A DNA stretch of 64,000 nt from Piliocolobus tephrosceles (GCF_002776525.5 NC_045449.1:5052835-5116834); one strand, 5' to 3'; numbered from the stretch's first letter, positions 44,576 to 56,204 are shown. Made by a program: numbers and translations. Notes: a model not told the origin generated them from the letters alone.

Positions 44576-44972
44576 TGTAAAAAGAGGCAAAAAAGGTCAT
44601 ATAATAATAAAGGGGTCAATTCAGCAAGAGGACAATTATATATGCACCTAACGCTGGTACTTTCAAGTACATATAAAACAATCTGGTGAGAGAGACTGCA
44701 ATACAATAATGAAGGACTTTGTCACTCTCCTCTTACTAATGGGCAGATTATCCAGACAGCAAGTCAGCAAAGAGACATCAGAATTAAACTACACAGTAGA
44801 TACAGAAATCCTCGAAAAAAAATACTGGCAAACTGAATTCAACAACATATTAAAATGATCAATCACCGTGATCAAGTAGATTACTCCTGAGGATGCAAGG
44901 ATGGTTCAGTATACACACTAAATAAATGTGATACATCACATTAACATAACCAAGAACAAAAGCCATATGGTT

Positions 44973-45257
44973 GGCCAGGTGCAGTGGCTCATGCCTGTAA
45001 TCGCAACACTTTGGAAGGCCGAGGCGGGCGGATCACTTGAGGCCAGGAGTTTGAGACCAGCCTGGCCAACATGGTGAAACTCCGTCTTTACCAGAATTTC
45101 AAAAAATTAGCCTGGCATGGTGGTGCACACCTGTAATCCCAGCTACTCTGGAGGTTGAGGCACGAGAATTGCTTGAACCTGGGAGGTAGAGGTTGCAGTG
45201 AGCTGAGATTATGCCTCAGGGGTGATGGAGTGAGGCTGTGTCTCAAAAAAACAACAA
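44973..45257 (+). repeat. Alu: AluS-like, plus strand, inside L1
   Basis: GGCCAGGTGCAGTGGCTCATG start, GTGTCTCAAAAAAACAAC end; part of the right arm is deleted. Confidence 0.93.
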
Positions 45258-45596
45258 AAACTACATGGTTATTTCAATAGATGCTGCACAAGCATTCAGT
45301 AAAATTCAACACCTCTTTATGATACAAACCCTCATCAAATTGTGTATAGAAGGAACATACCTCAAAATAATAAAGGGCATACATGACAAACCCACAACTA
45401 ACATCATACTGTATGGGGAAGAGTTGAAGGCCTTTCCTCTGAGATCTGGAGCAAGACAAGGATGCCCACTTTAACCAGTTTTATTTAATATAGTATTGGA
45501 AATTGCAGCCAGAACAGTTAGGCAAGAGAAATAAAGGGCATCCAAATTGGAAAGCATGAAGTTAAATTTGTCTTGTTCACAGATGACAGGATCATC

Positions 45597-45907
45597 TTTT
45601 TTTTTTTTTTTTTTTTTTTTGAGACGGAGTCTCGCTGTGTCGCCCCGGCTGGAGTGCAGTGGCTTGATCTCAGCTCACTGCAAGCTCTGCTTCCCGGATT
45701 TATGCCATTCTTCTGCCTCAGCCTCCCGAGTAGCTGTGACTACAGGCGCCCGCCACCTCGCCCGGCTGGTTTTTGTTTTTGTATTTTTTAGTAGAGACAG
45801 GGTTTTACCATGTTAGCCAGGATGGTTTCAATCTCCTGACCTCGTGATCCGCCCGTCTCAGCCTCCCAAAGTGCTGGGATTACAGGCTTGAGCCACCGCG
45901 CCTGGCC
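45597..45907 (-). repeat. Alu: AluYR-type, minus strand, inside L1
   Basis: T22 tail, GAGACGGAGTCTCGC start, CTTGAGCCACCGCGCCTGGCC end. Target-site duplication GATGACAGGATC / GATGACACAATC. Confidence 0.95.
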
Positions 45908-46083
45908 CGATGACACAATCTTATACTTTGAAAAACTTAAAGACACCACCAAAAAAGTTTTTAGACTGATAAGTTTAGTAAAGTCACAGGACACAAAATA
46001 CACAAACATCATTAGCATGAATATATACCAACAGTGAACAGTCTGAAAAATCAAAGAAATCCCATTTACAGTGACTACAAAAC

Positions 46084-46087
46084 ACAG

Positions 46088-46119
<32 letters not shown>

Positions 46120-46120
46120 C
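46084..46120. repeat. (CA)n(TA)n compound microsatellite in L1
   Basis: About thirteen CA-type units followed by five TA units. Confidence 0.95.
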
Positions 46121-47272
46121 TAGGAATTTAACCAAAGAAGTGAAAGATCTGTAAAACACTGATGAAAGAAATTTAAGAGGACACACATACAAATGGAAAG
46201 ATACTCCATGGTCATGGATTTAGGAGAGTTAATATTGTTGAAATGACAATACTACCCAAAGCAATTTACAGATTAAATACAATTCCTATCAAAATACTAA
46301 TGACATTTTTCACAGAAACAGTAAAAGAAATCTTAAAATTTGTATGGAACCAGGAAAGACTCTGAATAGCCAAGGCTATACTTAGCAAAAATAACAAAGC
46401 TGGAGGCATCACACTATATAACATCAAAATGTACTACAAAGCTATAGTAACCCAGTCAGCATGGCACTGACATAAAAACTGACACATAGACTAATGGAAC
46501 AGAATAGAGTACCCAGAAACAAATCCATTCATTTGCAGTCAACTCATCTGCAACAAAGTCACTAAGAACATTCAATGAGAAAAGGAGAGTCTCTTTAATA
46601 AATGGTGGTAGGGTGACTGGATAACCATTTGCAGAATGAAATTAGGCCCCATATCTCTCCATATACACAACAGTCAAAATAGATTAAAGATTTAAATCTA
46701 AGACCTGAAACTATGAAACCACTAGAGGAAAACATTGGGGAAATAGACATTGGTCTGAGCAGAGATTTGTGTGTGTGTAAGACCTCAAAAGCATAGGCAA
46801 AAATAGACAAATGGGATTACATCAGGCTAAGAAGCCTCTGCCAATAAAGGAAACAAAGTGAAGAGACAAGCCACAGAATGGGAGAAAATATTTGCAAACT
46901 ACCCATCTCATAAGGGATTAATAACTACAATATATAAAGAAGTCAGTAACCAAAAAGCAAATCTTATTTAAACACAAGCAAAATATTTGAACAGGCATTT
47001 TTCAAAAGATATAAATGGCCAAGAGGTATGTGAAAAGATACTCAACATCACTGATCATTAGAGCAATGCAAAGCAAAACTACAATGGGATATCCTGTCAC
47101 CACAGTCAAAATGGCTTTTATCAAAAAGGCATTCATCCACTGATGGTGGGAATGTAAATTAGTACAGCCACTGTGGAGAATAGTATGGAGGATCCTCAAA
47201 AGACTAAAATAAGAGTTGCTGTATGATGCAGCAATTCCACTATTGGGTATATATCCAAAAGAAATTAAATCG

Positions 47273-47587
47273 TTGGGCGTGGTGGCTCATGCCTGTAATC
47301 CTAGCACTTTGGGAGGCTGAGGCAGGTGGATTGCCTGAGCTCAGGAGTTCAAGACCAGCCTGAGCAACATGGTGAAATCCTATCTCTACTGAAAAAGCAA
47401 AAACAAACCAAACCCCTCCCCCCCAAAAATTAGGCGTAGTGGTGCGTGCCTGTAATCCCAGCTGCTTGGGAAACTGAGGCAGGCGAATCGCTGGAACCTG
47501 GGAGGTGGAGGTTGCAGTGAGCCAAGATCACACCATTGCACTCCAGCCTGGGCAACAAGAGCAAAACTCCGTCTAAAAAAAAAACAA
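47273..47587 (+). repeat. Alu: AluS-like, plus strand, inside L1
   Basis: TTGGGCGTGGTGGCTCATG start, A tail. Middle linker expanded with a C-rich insertion (ACCCCTCCCCCCC). Confidence 0.92.
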
Positions 47588-48080
47588 AGCATGAAATCCT
47601 GTCATTTGCAGCAACATGGATGGAACTGGAAGTCATGATGTCAAATGAAAGAAGCCAAGCACTGAAAGACAAGTGTCACATGGTCTCACTTGTGGGCGCT
47701 CGTGAGAAGACAGACTAGACTGGTGGTACGAAGGTCAGGGAAAGCTGGGCTCGGGGGAGATGAAGAGAGGTTGCTTAATGGGTATGAATATATGGTTTGA
47801 TAGAAGAAATAAGACCTAGTGTTAAACAGATCAATAGGGTGACTCTTGTTTACAGTAATCTATTCTAGATTTCAAAATAGCTAGAAGAATTCAAATGGTT
47901 CTAGCGTAAAGAAAAGACAACCCCTGCTGCCATGGGGAAGAAAAAAAAAACGACAAATATTTAGGGTGATAGAAACCCCAACTACACCCAGTTTGATTTT
48001 TACAAGTTACATTAATGTATTATCACATGTACTTTGAACTATGTACCTCTATTCATCAATAAAAATAAAGTGCAATGGTA

Positions 48081-49048
48081 ACAAAATGAACAGCCCCATT
48101 ACCAAATGGGCAAAAGACCCAAACACCTCACTAAAGAATATATGCAGATGTCAGGTGAGTAGATGAAAAGATTATTAGACTATGAGAATGGCCTAAATCC
48201 AGAATACTGCCAATACCGAAAAATGCTGGTGAGGATGTGGAGCAGCAACAACATTCATTGCTTGTGGGAATGCAAAATGACGTAGCCACTTTGGGATATA
48301 GTTTAATGGTTTCTTACAAAACTAGGCATACTCTTGCCTTTTGATTCAGCAGTCATGCTCCTTGGTATGTAATTAAATGACTTGAGAAGCTTTGTCCCCA
48401 AAACTTGCACAAATATATTTATAACAGCTTTATTCATAATTGTCACAACTTGGAAGCATGGAAGATGTCCTTCAGTAGGTTAATAGATGAATAAACTGGT
48501 ATATTGAGACAGTGGATTATTATTCCATGCTCAAAAGAAATGAGCTATTAAGTCATGAACAGACATGGGGGAAAGTTAATGCATACTACTAAGTGAAAGA
48601 AGGCAATTTGAAAAGGCCATATACTGTGTGATTCCAAGCATATGACATTCTGGAAGAGGCAAAACTATGGAAACAAAACAAAAAAAGATCAGTGGTTGCC
48701 AGGGGTAGGAGGAAGAGGGGGTGAATACGTAGACTACAGAGAATTTTTAGAGCAGTGAAACTATTTTATGTGATACTATGGTGGTGGGAACATGTCGTTA
48801 TACATTTGTTAAAACCCATAGAATGTACCACATTAAGAGTGAACCCTAGTGTAAACTAAGTGGGTGATGATAATGTACCAGTGTAGGTTCATCAGTTGTA
48901 TCAAATGTGCCACTGTGGTACAGGGTGCCTGTAGTAGAGGAGTGTGGATGTACAGGGCTGTGAGGCATATGGGAAACCTCTATTTTCTGCTCAGTTTTGC
49001 TGAGAACCTGAAACTGCTAAAAAGTTTATTGAAAAAAATAAGAAAATA
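48081..49048 (+). mobile_element. L1: Second old L1 3' fragment, plus strand
   Basis: Repeats the ORF2 C-terminal and 3' UTR order (AAATGGGCAAAAGACCC, GGTGAGGATGTGGAGCA, AATAGATGAATAAACTGG, GATCAGTGGTTGCCAGGG) immediately after the 3' end of the previous L1. It is a different, older subfamily. Confidence 0.85.
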
Positions 49049-49753
49049 CAGTTATGTATTGCTTAGTGATGGCGACACTCTCTCAGAAATGCATCGTTTG
49101 GTGATTTTGTCCTTGTGCAAACCTGATGGAGTGTACTGACAAACACCTAGATGGTACAGCCTACTACACATGTAGGCTACATGGTATAGCGTATTGCTAC
49201 TAAACTGAAAAGCTGTACAGCACATTACTGAATACTGTAGGCAGTTATAACAGTGATATTTTTGTATTAAACATAGCTAAACAGGCCGAGCATGGTGGCT
49301 CATGCCTGTAATCCCCGTACTTTGGGAGGCCGAGGTGGGCGGATCACCTGAGCTCAGGAGTTCGAGACCAGCCTCCCAACATGGCGACACTCCATCTTTA
49401 CCAAAAATATAAAAATTTGCCGGGTGTGGTGGCACATGCCTGTAATCCCAGCTACTTGGGAGACTGAGGCAGGAGAATCGCTTAAACTTGGGAGTCGGAG
49501 GTTGCAGTGAGCTGAGATCACGCACTGCAGTCTAGCCTGGGCGACAGAGTGAGATTCTGTCTCAAAAAAAAAAAAAAAACCCCAAAAAACAAACCCAAAA
49601 GCAACATAGCTAAACAAGATGTGTGACACTATGATGTTGCCATGGCTAGATGTCACTAGGCAATAAGAATTTTTCAGCCCCTATAATCCATGTAACCACT
49701 GTCATGTATGTTTTTTGTTGTTGACTAAAACGTGATTATTTTGCATATGACTG
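49049..49753 (+). mobile_element. Tigger-type non-autonomous DNA transposon, split by an Alu
   Basis: Left end CAGTTATGTATTGCTTAG and right end GCATATGACTG are inverted relatives. TA flanks both sides (49047-49048, 49754-49755). Interior text (AGAAATGCATCGTTTGG, CTACACATGTAGGCTACATGG) is of a Tigger4/Zombi-like family as I recall; the subfamily is uncertain. Confidence 0.75.
49284..49603 (+). repeat. Alu: AluS-like, plus strand, inside the DNA transposon
   Basis: GGCCGAGCATGGTGGCTCATG start, A-rich tail. 13-bp target-site duplication ACATAGCTAAACA at 49271-49283 and 49604-49616. Confidence 0.96.
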
Positions 49754-50098
49754 TATGTCTGAGATTTGTCTCATAATATATATGGAGTGCATATGGATGG
49801 ATTGGGGATGATTTGCCATGAGTGTATGGTTACTAGAGCTGGCTGGCGCATACATGAAGTTTATAATAATTTTTGATATCTGGTAGGGTAAGTTTCCCCA
49901 CTTACTCAAAATGATCATGGCCTTTTTGTTAAACTTTTTCGTATATAAACATTTAAAAATAGACAAAAGTAGACAAAACAGTATAAAGCTATGTTAATTT
50001 AGACAGTATATAAAGTATTGGCATGAAAATAGACAACTTTTATAGAACAGAGTTCCCCAGATCAAACCCTCACAAATGAGGAAATTTGAAATATGACA
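49754..50098. other. Unassigned intronic sequence
   Basis: Nothing certain; possibly old L1 at 49850-49960. Confidence 0.4.
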
Positions 50099-50412
50099 GG
50101 CCGGGCGCGGTGGCTCAAGCCTGTAATCCCAGCACTTTGGGAGGCCGAGACGGGAGGATCACGAGGTCAGGAGATCGAGACCATCCTGGCTAACACGGTG
50201 AAACACCGTCTCTACTAAAAAAAAAAAATACAAAAACCAGCCGGGCGAGGTGGCGGGCGCCTGTAGTCCCAGCTCCTCGGGAGGCTGAGGCAGGAGAATG
50301 GCGTAAACCCAGGAGGCGGAGCTTGCAGTGAGCTGAGATCCGGCCACTGCACCCCACTCCGGGAGACAGAGCCAGACACCGCCTCAAAAAAAAAAAAAAA
50401 AAAAAAAAAAAA
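50099..50412 (+). repeat. Alu: AluYR-type, plus strand
   Basis: GGCCGGGCGCGGTGGCTCAAG start (forward form of the diagnostic), A28 tail, very low divergence. Confidence 0.95.
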
Positions 50413-51020
50413 GCCAAGCAAATATAGTAAAAAGTAAAAATTCTCTTTCACCTCATCACTGAAAGTTTGTGTATATTTTCACGCTTTTTGGTATACCTTT
50501 ATATACATCTATAATGCTTAAATGCAGTGTTTTTCTAAATGGAAGGATACTGTACATAATACTTTGCAGTTTTTATAATTTCTAGTCGATGGGAAGGCCA
50601 CAAAACTATTCTAGAAGATCTTTGCTTTAAACAGTAGTAAAGACATTTATCTCTTCTGTTGTTTTAAGTGCCTTGGAACAGATTTTTTGAACAACAGCAA
50701 CATTCAATATTGATTTGCTCAGTGTTAGTAGTGAGATGCCTTTAGTAGTGAGATCGCACCTTTCAGAGAACTTTCTACATGCTCTGTAAAATAAAGCAGA
50801 TACGTGATTGACTGCTTCATGATTTTGCTAGGCACCATTTAAATCCTTTTCCCTTTCTCAGAAAGTGCAGAGTCATCCATTTTGGAGCAGTTAGTTCTTG
50901 CAGATCTACCAATTACCTGTGGTTATAGGAGATGATGTTTCTCTCTCTGACAGTGGAAAAAGGAATTAACCTGCAAAGTTCAGTTCTGTAACTAGACAGA
51001 GCTGTGCTGGAAATGAAAAT
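50413..51020. other. Unique intronic sequence
   Basis: Nothing recognised. Confidence 0.5.
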
Positions 51021-51052
51021 AAGTTCTTTCTTTTTTTTTTTTTTTTTTTTTT

Positions 51053-51152
51053 NNNNNNNNNNNNNNNNNNNNNNNNNNNNNNNNNNNNNNNNNNNNNNNN
51101 NNNNNNNNNNNNNNNNNNNNNNNNNNNNNNNNNNNNNNNNNNNNNNNNNNNN
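51053..51152. other. Assembly gap, 100 N
   Basis: Exactly 100 N directly after a T23 tract (51030-51052), which looks like the tail of a minus-strand Alu or L1 that was not assembled. The length is probably a placeholder. Confidence 0.97.
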
Positions 51153-51478
51153 GAATGAAGTAGTTATCAACAGTCAACAATGTTGAGGGTTAAGAAGTAA
51201 CTGCAAAAGAACATTAAGGTTTTAAAACCTGCAGCATAAGTAAAGGTGTAACATACATGCACTGTAATGATAAATCCAAATTCTTGACGGTTGTTACCTC
51301 AGACGAAGGTTGGGTCTTTGTGATGTTTTGTTTCCTGAAGTTAAAAAGAAATGGAAGGAGATGTAGCAAAATATTAAAAATGATGGGTCTAGCTGATAGG
51401 TAATAGGTGCTCATTATAGAACTTTTTGTATTGTTTCTGTGCTTGAAGTAGTTTATAATGCTTTATAGCATTACTATA
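51153..51478. other. Unique intronic sequence
   Basis: Nothing recognised. Confidence 0.5.
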
Positions 51479-51750
51479 GGCCAGGCCTAGTGACTCATGC
51501 CTGTAAGGGCACATCACTTGAGCCTAGGAGTTTGAGACTAGCCTGGGCAGCATGACAAAAGCCCCTCTCTACAAAAAATACAAAAATCAGCAGGGTGTAT
51601 TGGCACATGCCTATAGTCCCAGCTACGTGGGAAGCTGAGGTGAGAGGATCACTTCAGCCCTGGAGGCAGAGACTGCAGTGAGCCGAGGTTGCATCACTGC
51701 ACTCCAGCCTGGGCGATAGAGTGAGACTCTGTCTTTAAAAAAAAAAAAAT
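51479..51750 (+). repeat. Alu: AluJ-like, plus strand, internally deleted
   Basis: GGCCAGGCCTAGTGACTCATG start; about 30 bases of the left arm missing; A13 tail. Confidence 0.92.
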
Positions 51751-52031
51751 GGCCGGGCGCAGTGACGCACGCCTGTAATCCCAGCACTTTGGAATCCGAG
51801 GCAGGTGGAACCACGAGGTCAGGAGTTCAAGACCAGCCTGGCCAAGATGGTGAAACCCTGTCTCTACTAAAACTACAAAAATTAGCCAGGTGTGGTGGCG
51901 GGCACCTGTAATCCCAGCTACTCGGGAGGCTGAGGCAGGATAATCGCTTGAACCCGGGTGACAGAGGTTGCGCCACTGCACTCCAGCCTGGGCAACAGAG
52001 TGAGACTTTGTCTCAAAAAAAAAAAAAAAAA
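51751..52031 (+). repeat. Alu: AluS-like, plus strand
   Basis: GGCCGGGCGCAGTGACGCACG start, A16 tail; inserted at the tail of the previous Alu. Confidence 0.94.
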
Positions 52032-52328
52032 CAAAACCATTAGTATAACCAAATGAAGTACTTGAATCTTGTTTTGATCTTAAACAAAATATTCAGAAAG
52101 ACTTTCTTTTTCTTTTTTTTTTGTTCAATTGGAGAAGTTTTACCAGAGATTTGGTATTAGTTATCAGGCAGTCATTAATTTTGTTTTGTGTGACAGTGGC
52201 ACTTTGTTTATATAAGAAACTCTCCATATTTTTAGAGATGCATCTGTACCATGCATTAGATAATGTAATATTTCTGGGGCTTTAAAATACTACGGGAAAG
52301 AAAAAGTATAGTTTAAATAAGCATGGCA

Positions 52329-52618
52329 GGCTGGGTGTGGTGGCTCACACCTGTAATCCTAGCACTTTGGGAAGCTGAGGCGGGTGGATCACCTGAGGTC
52401 AGGAGTTCAAGACCAGCCTGGCCAGCAAGGCGAAACCCCGTCTCTACTAAAAATACAAAAATTAGCCGGGCGTGGTGGCACGTGCCTGTAATCTCAGCTA
52501 CTCGGGAGGTTGAAGCAGGAGAATCTGTTGAACCCAGAAGGCAGAGGTTGCAGTGAACCAAGATCATGCCACTGCACTCTAGCCTGGGCAACAAGAGCAA
52601 GACTCTGTCTCAAAAAAT
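52329..52618 (+). repeat. Alu: AluS-like, plus strand
   Basis: GGCTGGGTGTGGTGGCTCACAC start; target-site duplication AATAAGCATGGCA at about 52316 and 52619. Confidence 0.95.
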
Positions 52619-52631
52619 AAATAAGCATGGC

Positions 52632-53589
52632 AAATCTTGATTCCTGTTGAGTGTTGGTGAAAGTTGTATGAAGGATTGTTGTAATATACCTTCAACTTCT
52701 GAATATGCTTGAAAATTTTTATAATTACATATACAGCAGTAAAAGCAATAAACGAATGTTGGAACTCCTACTATTGACAAACATGTTTGAAATGCTTTAC
52801 TACAAAAAATTAAGATTTTCTAACTTTATCTTAAACTTCTGTTTGTCTCCTGTTTTTTTGTATTATATATATAAATATAACATTCGCATATAATATATAT
52901 TCATATATAATAACTAAAGTTAGTGTTGACCAAGTCTTCCTCCAGACTCTCTATTTCACTTTTAAGTGCCAAAAATGGATATTTAGATTTGGTATTTGTT
53001 TACAGTTTTTCTTTTCATAATGACAGCATGGTAGTGAATACCTCTGGGCAATCTCCAACAAATCAAAAGTACCAGAGGTAATTAGCACGAGGACCTGTTA
53101 AGTATATAAACTTGAGCCTTGAAAAAATTGTAGTACCCAAAAATGAATAAAGTATCCCAGAAATAATGCTTTTTCTTTTTTTCACTTTTTATGAAACAGT
53201 TTGAGACTCAGAATATAGAGTTGACACGCATAAACTTTTCCTTTGTGGTTTCACGTGTTTATAACTTTCTGGGTTAGTCTTGGTTGCATGCCTACCACGA
53301 CTTCCTAGGTGTCCGTCTTTAAGTGACTTTACACAATTCCTTTTTGTAATTAATGTTCTTAAAACTGTCTTTGGCTAGAGATTCAGAGTATTTTAAGAGC
53401 GATGGAAACTGATGTTGAGAGAGTAAAGATTTCAAAACAACTTAGCATGACTAGGTATTTCCCTCTGTAACTTAGACTACCAAATCATTAACTCCTGTGA
53501 TTGTTTGATAAAAATGAATGTTTCACAACGTTTAAAAGTTCTTTTATTTTACTGTTGGATTTTTATAAGTAGTTAGAAATTTATGCAAG
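52632..53589. other. Unique AT-rich intronic sequence
   Basis: Contains a short (TA)n-rich stretch at 52862-52912; no exon or named repeat. Confidence 0.5.
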
Positions 53590-53700
53590 AAAGTATTGCC
53601 ACTCTCTTCATGAGGAAACCGAGGCTTGTGAGTCTTGTGATTTCCTTAAAGTCATACAGCTGGTTAGTGGTAGAGTTAGATCTTAAATCAGTTTATTTTC
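53590..53700 (-). repeat. MIR: MIR fragment
   Basis: CATGAGGAAACCGAGGCTTG, AAGTCATACAGCTGGTTAGT and GGTAGAGTTAGATCTTAAA follow MIR text in reverse order. Confidence 0.8.
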
Positions 53701-53816
53701 TTGGTCAGTTTGGCTTACTTATTGTGCTTTGGAGAGGAAATTGATAATTTTACAAAGATGAACAATTTTTTTTCATAAATACCTTACAACTTGAGATGCT
53801 AAAAGACATAAGTTAA

Positions 53817-54119
53817 GGCCAGGCACGGTGGCTCACACCTATAATCCCAGTGCTTTGGGAGGCTGAGGCGGGAGGATCATTTCAGCCCAGGAGGCCAAGA
53901 CCAGCCTGGGCAGCATAGTGAAACTTTGCCTGTACAAGAAATTTCAAAAATTATATGGGCATGATGGTGCATGCCTGCAGTCCTAGCTACTCAGGAGGCC
54001 GAGGTGGGAGGATCGCTTGAGCCCAGGAATTTGAGGTTATAGTGGTCTGTGATTGTGTCACTGCACTCCAGCCTGGGTGACAATTGAGACCCTATCTCTT
54101 AACTTTTTTTTTTTTTTTA
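53817..54119 (+). repeat. Alu: AluJ-like, plus strand
   Basis: GGCCAGGCACGGTGGCTCACAC start. The end reads ATCTCTTAAC followed by T14A2, an unusual T-rich tail replacement. Confidence 0.9.
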
Positions 54120-54480
54120 AAGAAACACAGCAGCTGACTGGGAAAAGTTTTGTAAGAGAAGACAGATTTGATATCCAGAATATATAAAATGCTCTTACAG
54201 ATCAGAAGGAAAATCATTCATTAGAAGCAAATGTAAAGAATATCACCAAACAGGAAATGAGTCAGTAGTAAATATATGAAAAGATGCTCAAACTCCTTAT
54301 TAACAGGGGAAATGTAGATTAAAATGACCATTTGCTACCCATGATATTTACAAGAAGTTTTAAAAGACGGAAAATAGTGACTGTTGTTAAGGGTATGGGA
54401 AAACAATCACACATCCCCATATACTGTTGATAAGTTCATCTTTTTTTTGAAGTCAGTTTGGCCAAACATATGTTCTGCCT
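54120..54480 (+). mobile_element. L1: Old L1 ORF2 3' fragment, plus strand
   Basis: GATATCCAGAATATATAAAATG, TATGAAAAGATGCTCAAACTC and AAGTCAGTTTGGCC are ORF2 C-terminal phrases, decayed. Confidence 0.8.
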
Positions 54481-54639
54481 GGGCTTAAACCATGTAGGAG
54501 GCACATTACATCAACTTAGTATTTAAAAGATGGTAAGAGGGAGCTGAGAAATTAATGCTAACTTTAAAGACCATAGGTCTAGTCACTGCCATGTGCTCTG
54601 GCTTTCTTTTCTCTTTTATTAAACATTTTTTGAATGTTT

Positions 54640-54840
54640 GTAGAAGGTACTGTACTAATTAGCATTTCCAATAAATTATCATTACAACAACCTTGTGAGG
54701 TGGCTATTTTTAACTTCCATTTTGCAGATGTGGAAACTTAGGCCAGAGAGATTAAATAACATGACCAAGTTCATTTAGTCAGCAGATGGGAATGTGTAAA
54801 TTGAGCTTTAAAACCATGACCGTAACCACTGGATCATTAG
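54640..54840 (-). repeat. MIR: MIR
   Basis: TTTGCAGATGTGGAAACTTAGG, CAACCTTGTGAGGTGGCTAT and ACCGTAACCACTGGATCATT are MIR text in reverse; about 170 bp upstream of exon 3. Confidence 0.85.
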
Positions 54841-55011
54841 ATAGATAGTAGCAATTGGTTTGTGATACCCAGCATACCTTAAGTCTCATCTCTATTAAAA
54901 GGGTGTCATTTTGTATGTTTATATTTTTAAATTTAATACCTTATTTCTTTATCGGAATGCCAGTCTGATGAAAGTGAACATTAATGGACTGTCTTTTACT
55001 TTTCTCTCCAG

Positions 55012-55215
55012 AGGATCTGAAGAGGCAAAATGCAGTATTACAAGCTGCACAAGATGATTTGGGACACCTTCGAACCCAGCTGTGGGAAGCTCAAGCAGAG
55101 ATGGAGAATATTAAGGCGATTGCCACAGTCTCCGAGAACACCAAGCAAGAAGCTATAGATGAAGTGAAAAGACAGTGGAGAGAAGAAGTTGCTTCACTTC
55201 AGGCTGTTATGAAAG
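55012..55215 (+). CDS. RABEP1: RABEP1 exon 3 (rabaptin-5 residues ~55-123)
   Basis: Second coding exon seen here, 204 bp, phase 1 in and phase 1 out. It completes the split Glu codon, then reads DLKRQNAVLQAAQDDL and ends ASLQAVMK. It is continuous coiled coil with no Pro or Cys, rich in Gln, Glu, Lys and Leu. Together with the previous exon it covers most of the region mapped in the literature as Rab4-binding. The acceptor is a good pyrimidine tract (CTTTTCTCTCCAG) and the donor is AAAG|GTAAAG. An ATG 28 bp upstream of the exon opens a longer frame, but that part is intron and is not a real start. Reading past the donor meets a stop after about ten codons. The preceding intron is 22.9 kb and the following one 3.6 kb. 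Confidence 0.98.
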
Positions 55216-55654
55216 GTAAAGACCAACAGATCAATTTTTTGATTTTCTAAGATATCCGATTCTGATGATTGAGAGTATTTTCAGAGAATCTTAAAATATA
55301 TCCAGAGTTTAATTTGTGGTTTTATGTACTGTCATCATCAAGATATACTTTCAGATAAAAGAGAAGTCACTGATAACATAAATGGGTATATCAATGCTAT
55401 CTAACTTAATAATGGAGAGTTATAATAGGAGTGTTATAGAGATAATGCATTAAATGAGGACTGTACTTTGTAAGGCTTAAAAGTCGATTTCTTCTAGGAG
55501 GCAGGCTAGTAATGTCAAATAATAAAGCTGTATGGGCACAGGGAATGTGCTGGAGTAGAGAGAGCTGCCATGCAAAGGGTAAAGTAACTGTTTACATTGA
55601 TGAGCTTCAGCTAATTATTGCCCTTCCAGTGTAGTTTGGCCATATGGTTTAGAA
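55216..55654. other. Unique intronic sequence
   Basis: Nothing recognised. Confidence 0.5.
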
Positions 55655-55963
55655 TTTTTTTTTTTTTTTTTTTGAGATGGAATCTTGTTCTGTTGCCCAG
55701 CCTGGGGTGCAGTGGTGCAGTCTCAGCTCACTCTACTCACTGCAACCTCCACCTTCCGGGCTCAAGCGATTCTCCTGCCTCAGCCTCCCAAGTAGCTGGG
55801 ATTACAAGCATGTGCCACCACGCCTGGCTAATTTTGTATTTTTAGTAGAGACGGGGTTTCTCCATGTTGGTCCGGCTGGCCTTGAACTCCTGACCTCAGG
55901 TGATCCACCTGCCTTGGCCTCCCAAAGTCCTGGGATTACAGGTGTGAGCCACCGCACCCGGCC
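55655..55963 (-). repeat. Alu: AluS-like, minus strand
   Basis: GAGATGGAATCTTGTTC start, CCGCACCCGGCC end; a 10-bp internal duplication (CTCACTCTACTCACTGC) near 55730. Confidence 0.93.
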
Positions 55964-56204
55964 TGGCTTAGATTTTTGAAGAAATTTTGTATATGAAATC
56001 TTCACTGCACTGTGTTGGGTAGAATGGCCTATGGGCTAGGGTAGGCTTCATGGGCTGCCACCTTTCATCTAAAAGAAGAGACATAGTTTAGTCTCAGACT
56101 CCTTTTGGCACTAGTGCTTAATTACTTCCCAAATTTCTGAGATGATGATGATGAAACAACGTAAGTTGTCACTGAATCTTTGGGTTCCTGGAATTAGTTA
56201 ATAT

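Larger units (their letters stand above)
41905..48080 (+). mobile_element. L1: Nearly complete old L1 (L1M), plus strand, interrupted by seven Alu blocks
   Basis: ORF1-like text first (CAGTGACCTTGAAGACAGG, TATCCAACAAAGTTATCCTTC, CTACTAGACCCATCCCACAA), then ORF2 start (CCACAACTATATGCTGCCT), reverse-transcriptase region (ATTTCAATAGATGCTGCAC, GGAGCAAGACAAGGATGCCC) and C-terminal region (AATGGGAGAAAATATTTGC), then a 3' UTR with GTGAGAAGACAGACTAG. Neither frame is intact. L1 segments are about 41905-43246, 43830-43980, 44571-44972, 45258-45596, 45908-47272 and 47588-48080. Whether ORF1 and ORF2 parts came from one insertion is inferred from order and strand. Confidence 0.85.
32090..55011 (+). other. 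RABEP1: RABEP1 intron 2 (22.9 kb)
   Basis: This intron is bounded by the GTAAGT donor after exon 2 and the TCTCCAG acceptor before exon 3. It contains the L1-rich block from 36.9 to 49 kb, about 30 Alu copies, two adjacent MER5A-like elements and the 100-base assembly gap. No conserved coding exon was recognised inside. Confidence 0.93.

Noticed and set aside
45238..45474. 78-residue open frame with reverse-transcriptase text
   Set aside because: It is a surviving stretch of L1 ORF2 (EELKAFPLRSGARQGCPL), not a host gene.
54984..55250. ATG-started frame covering exon 3
   Set aside because: The ATG and first codons are intronic, upstream of the TCTCCAG acceptor, and the last ~10 codons lie past the donor. 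Only 55012-55215 is coding.
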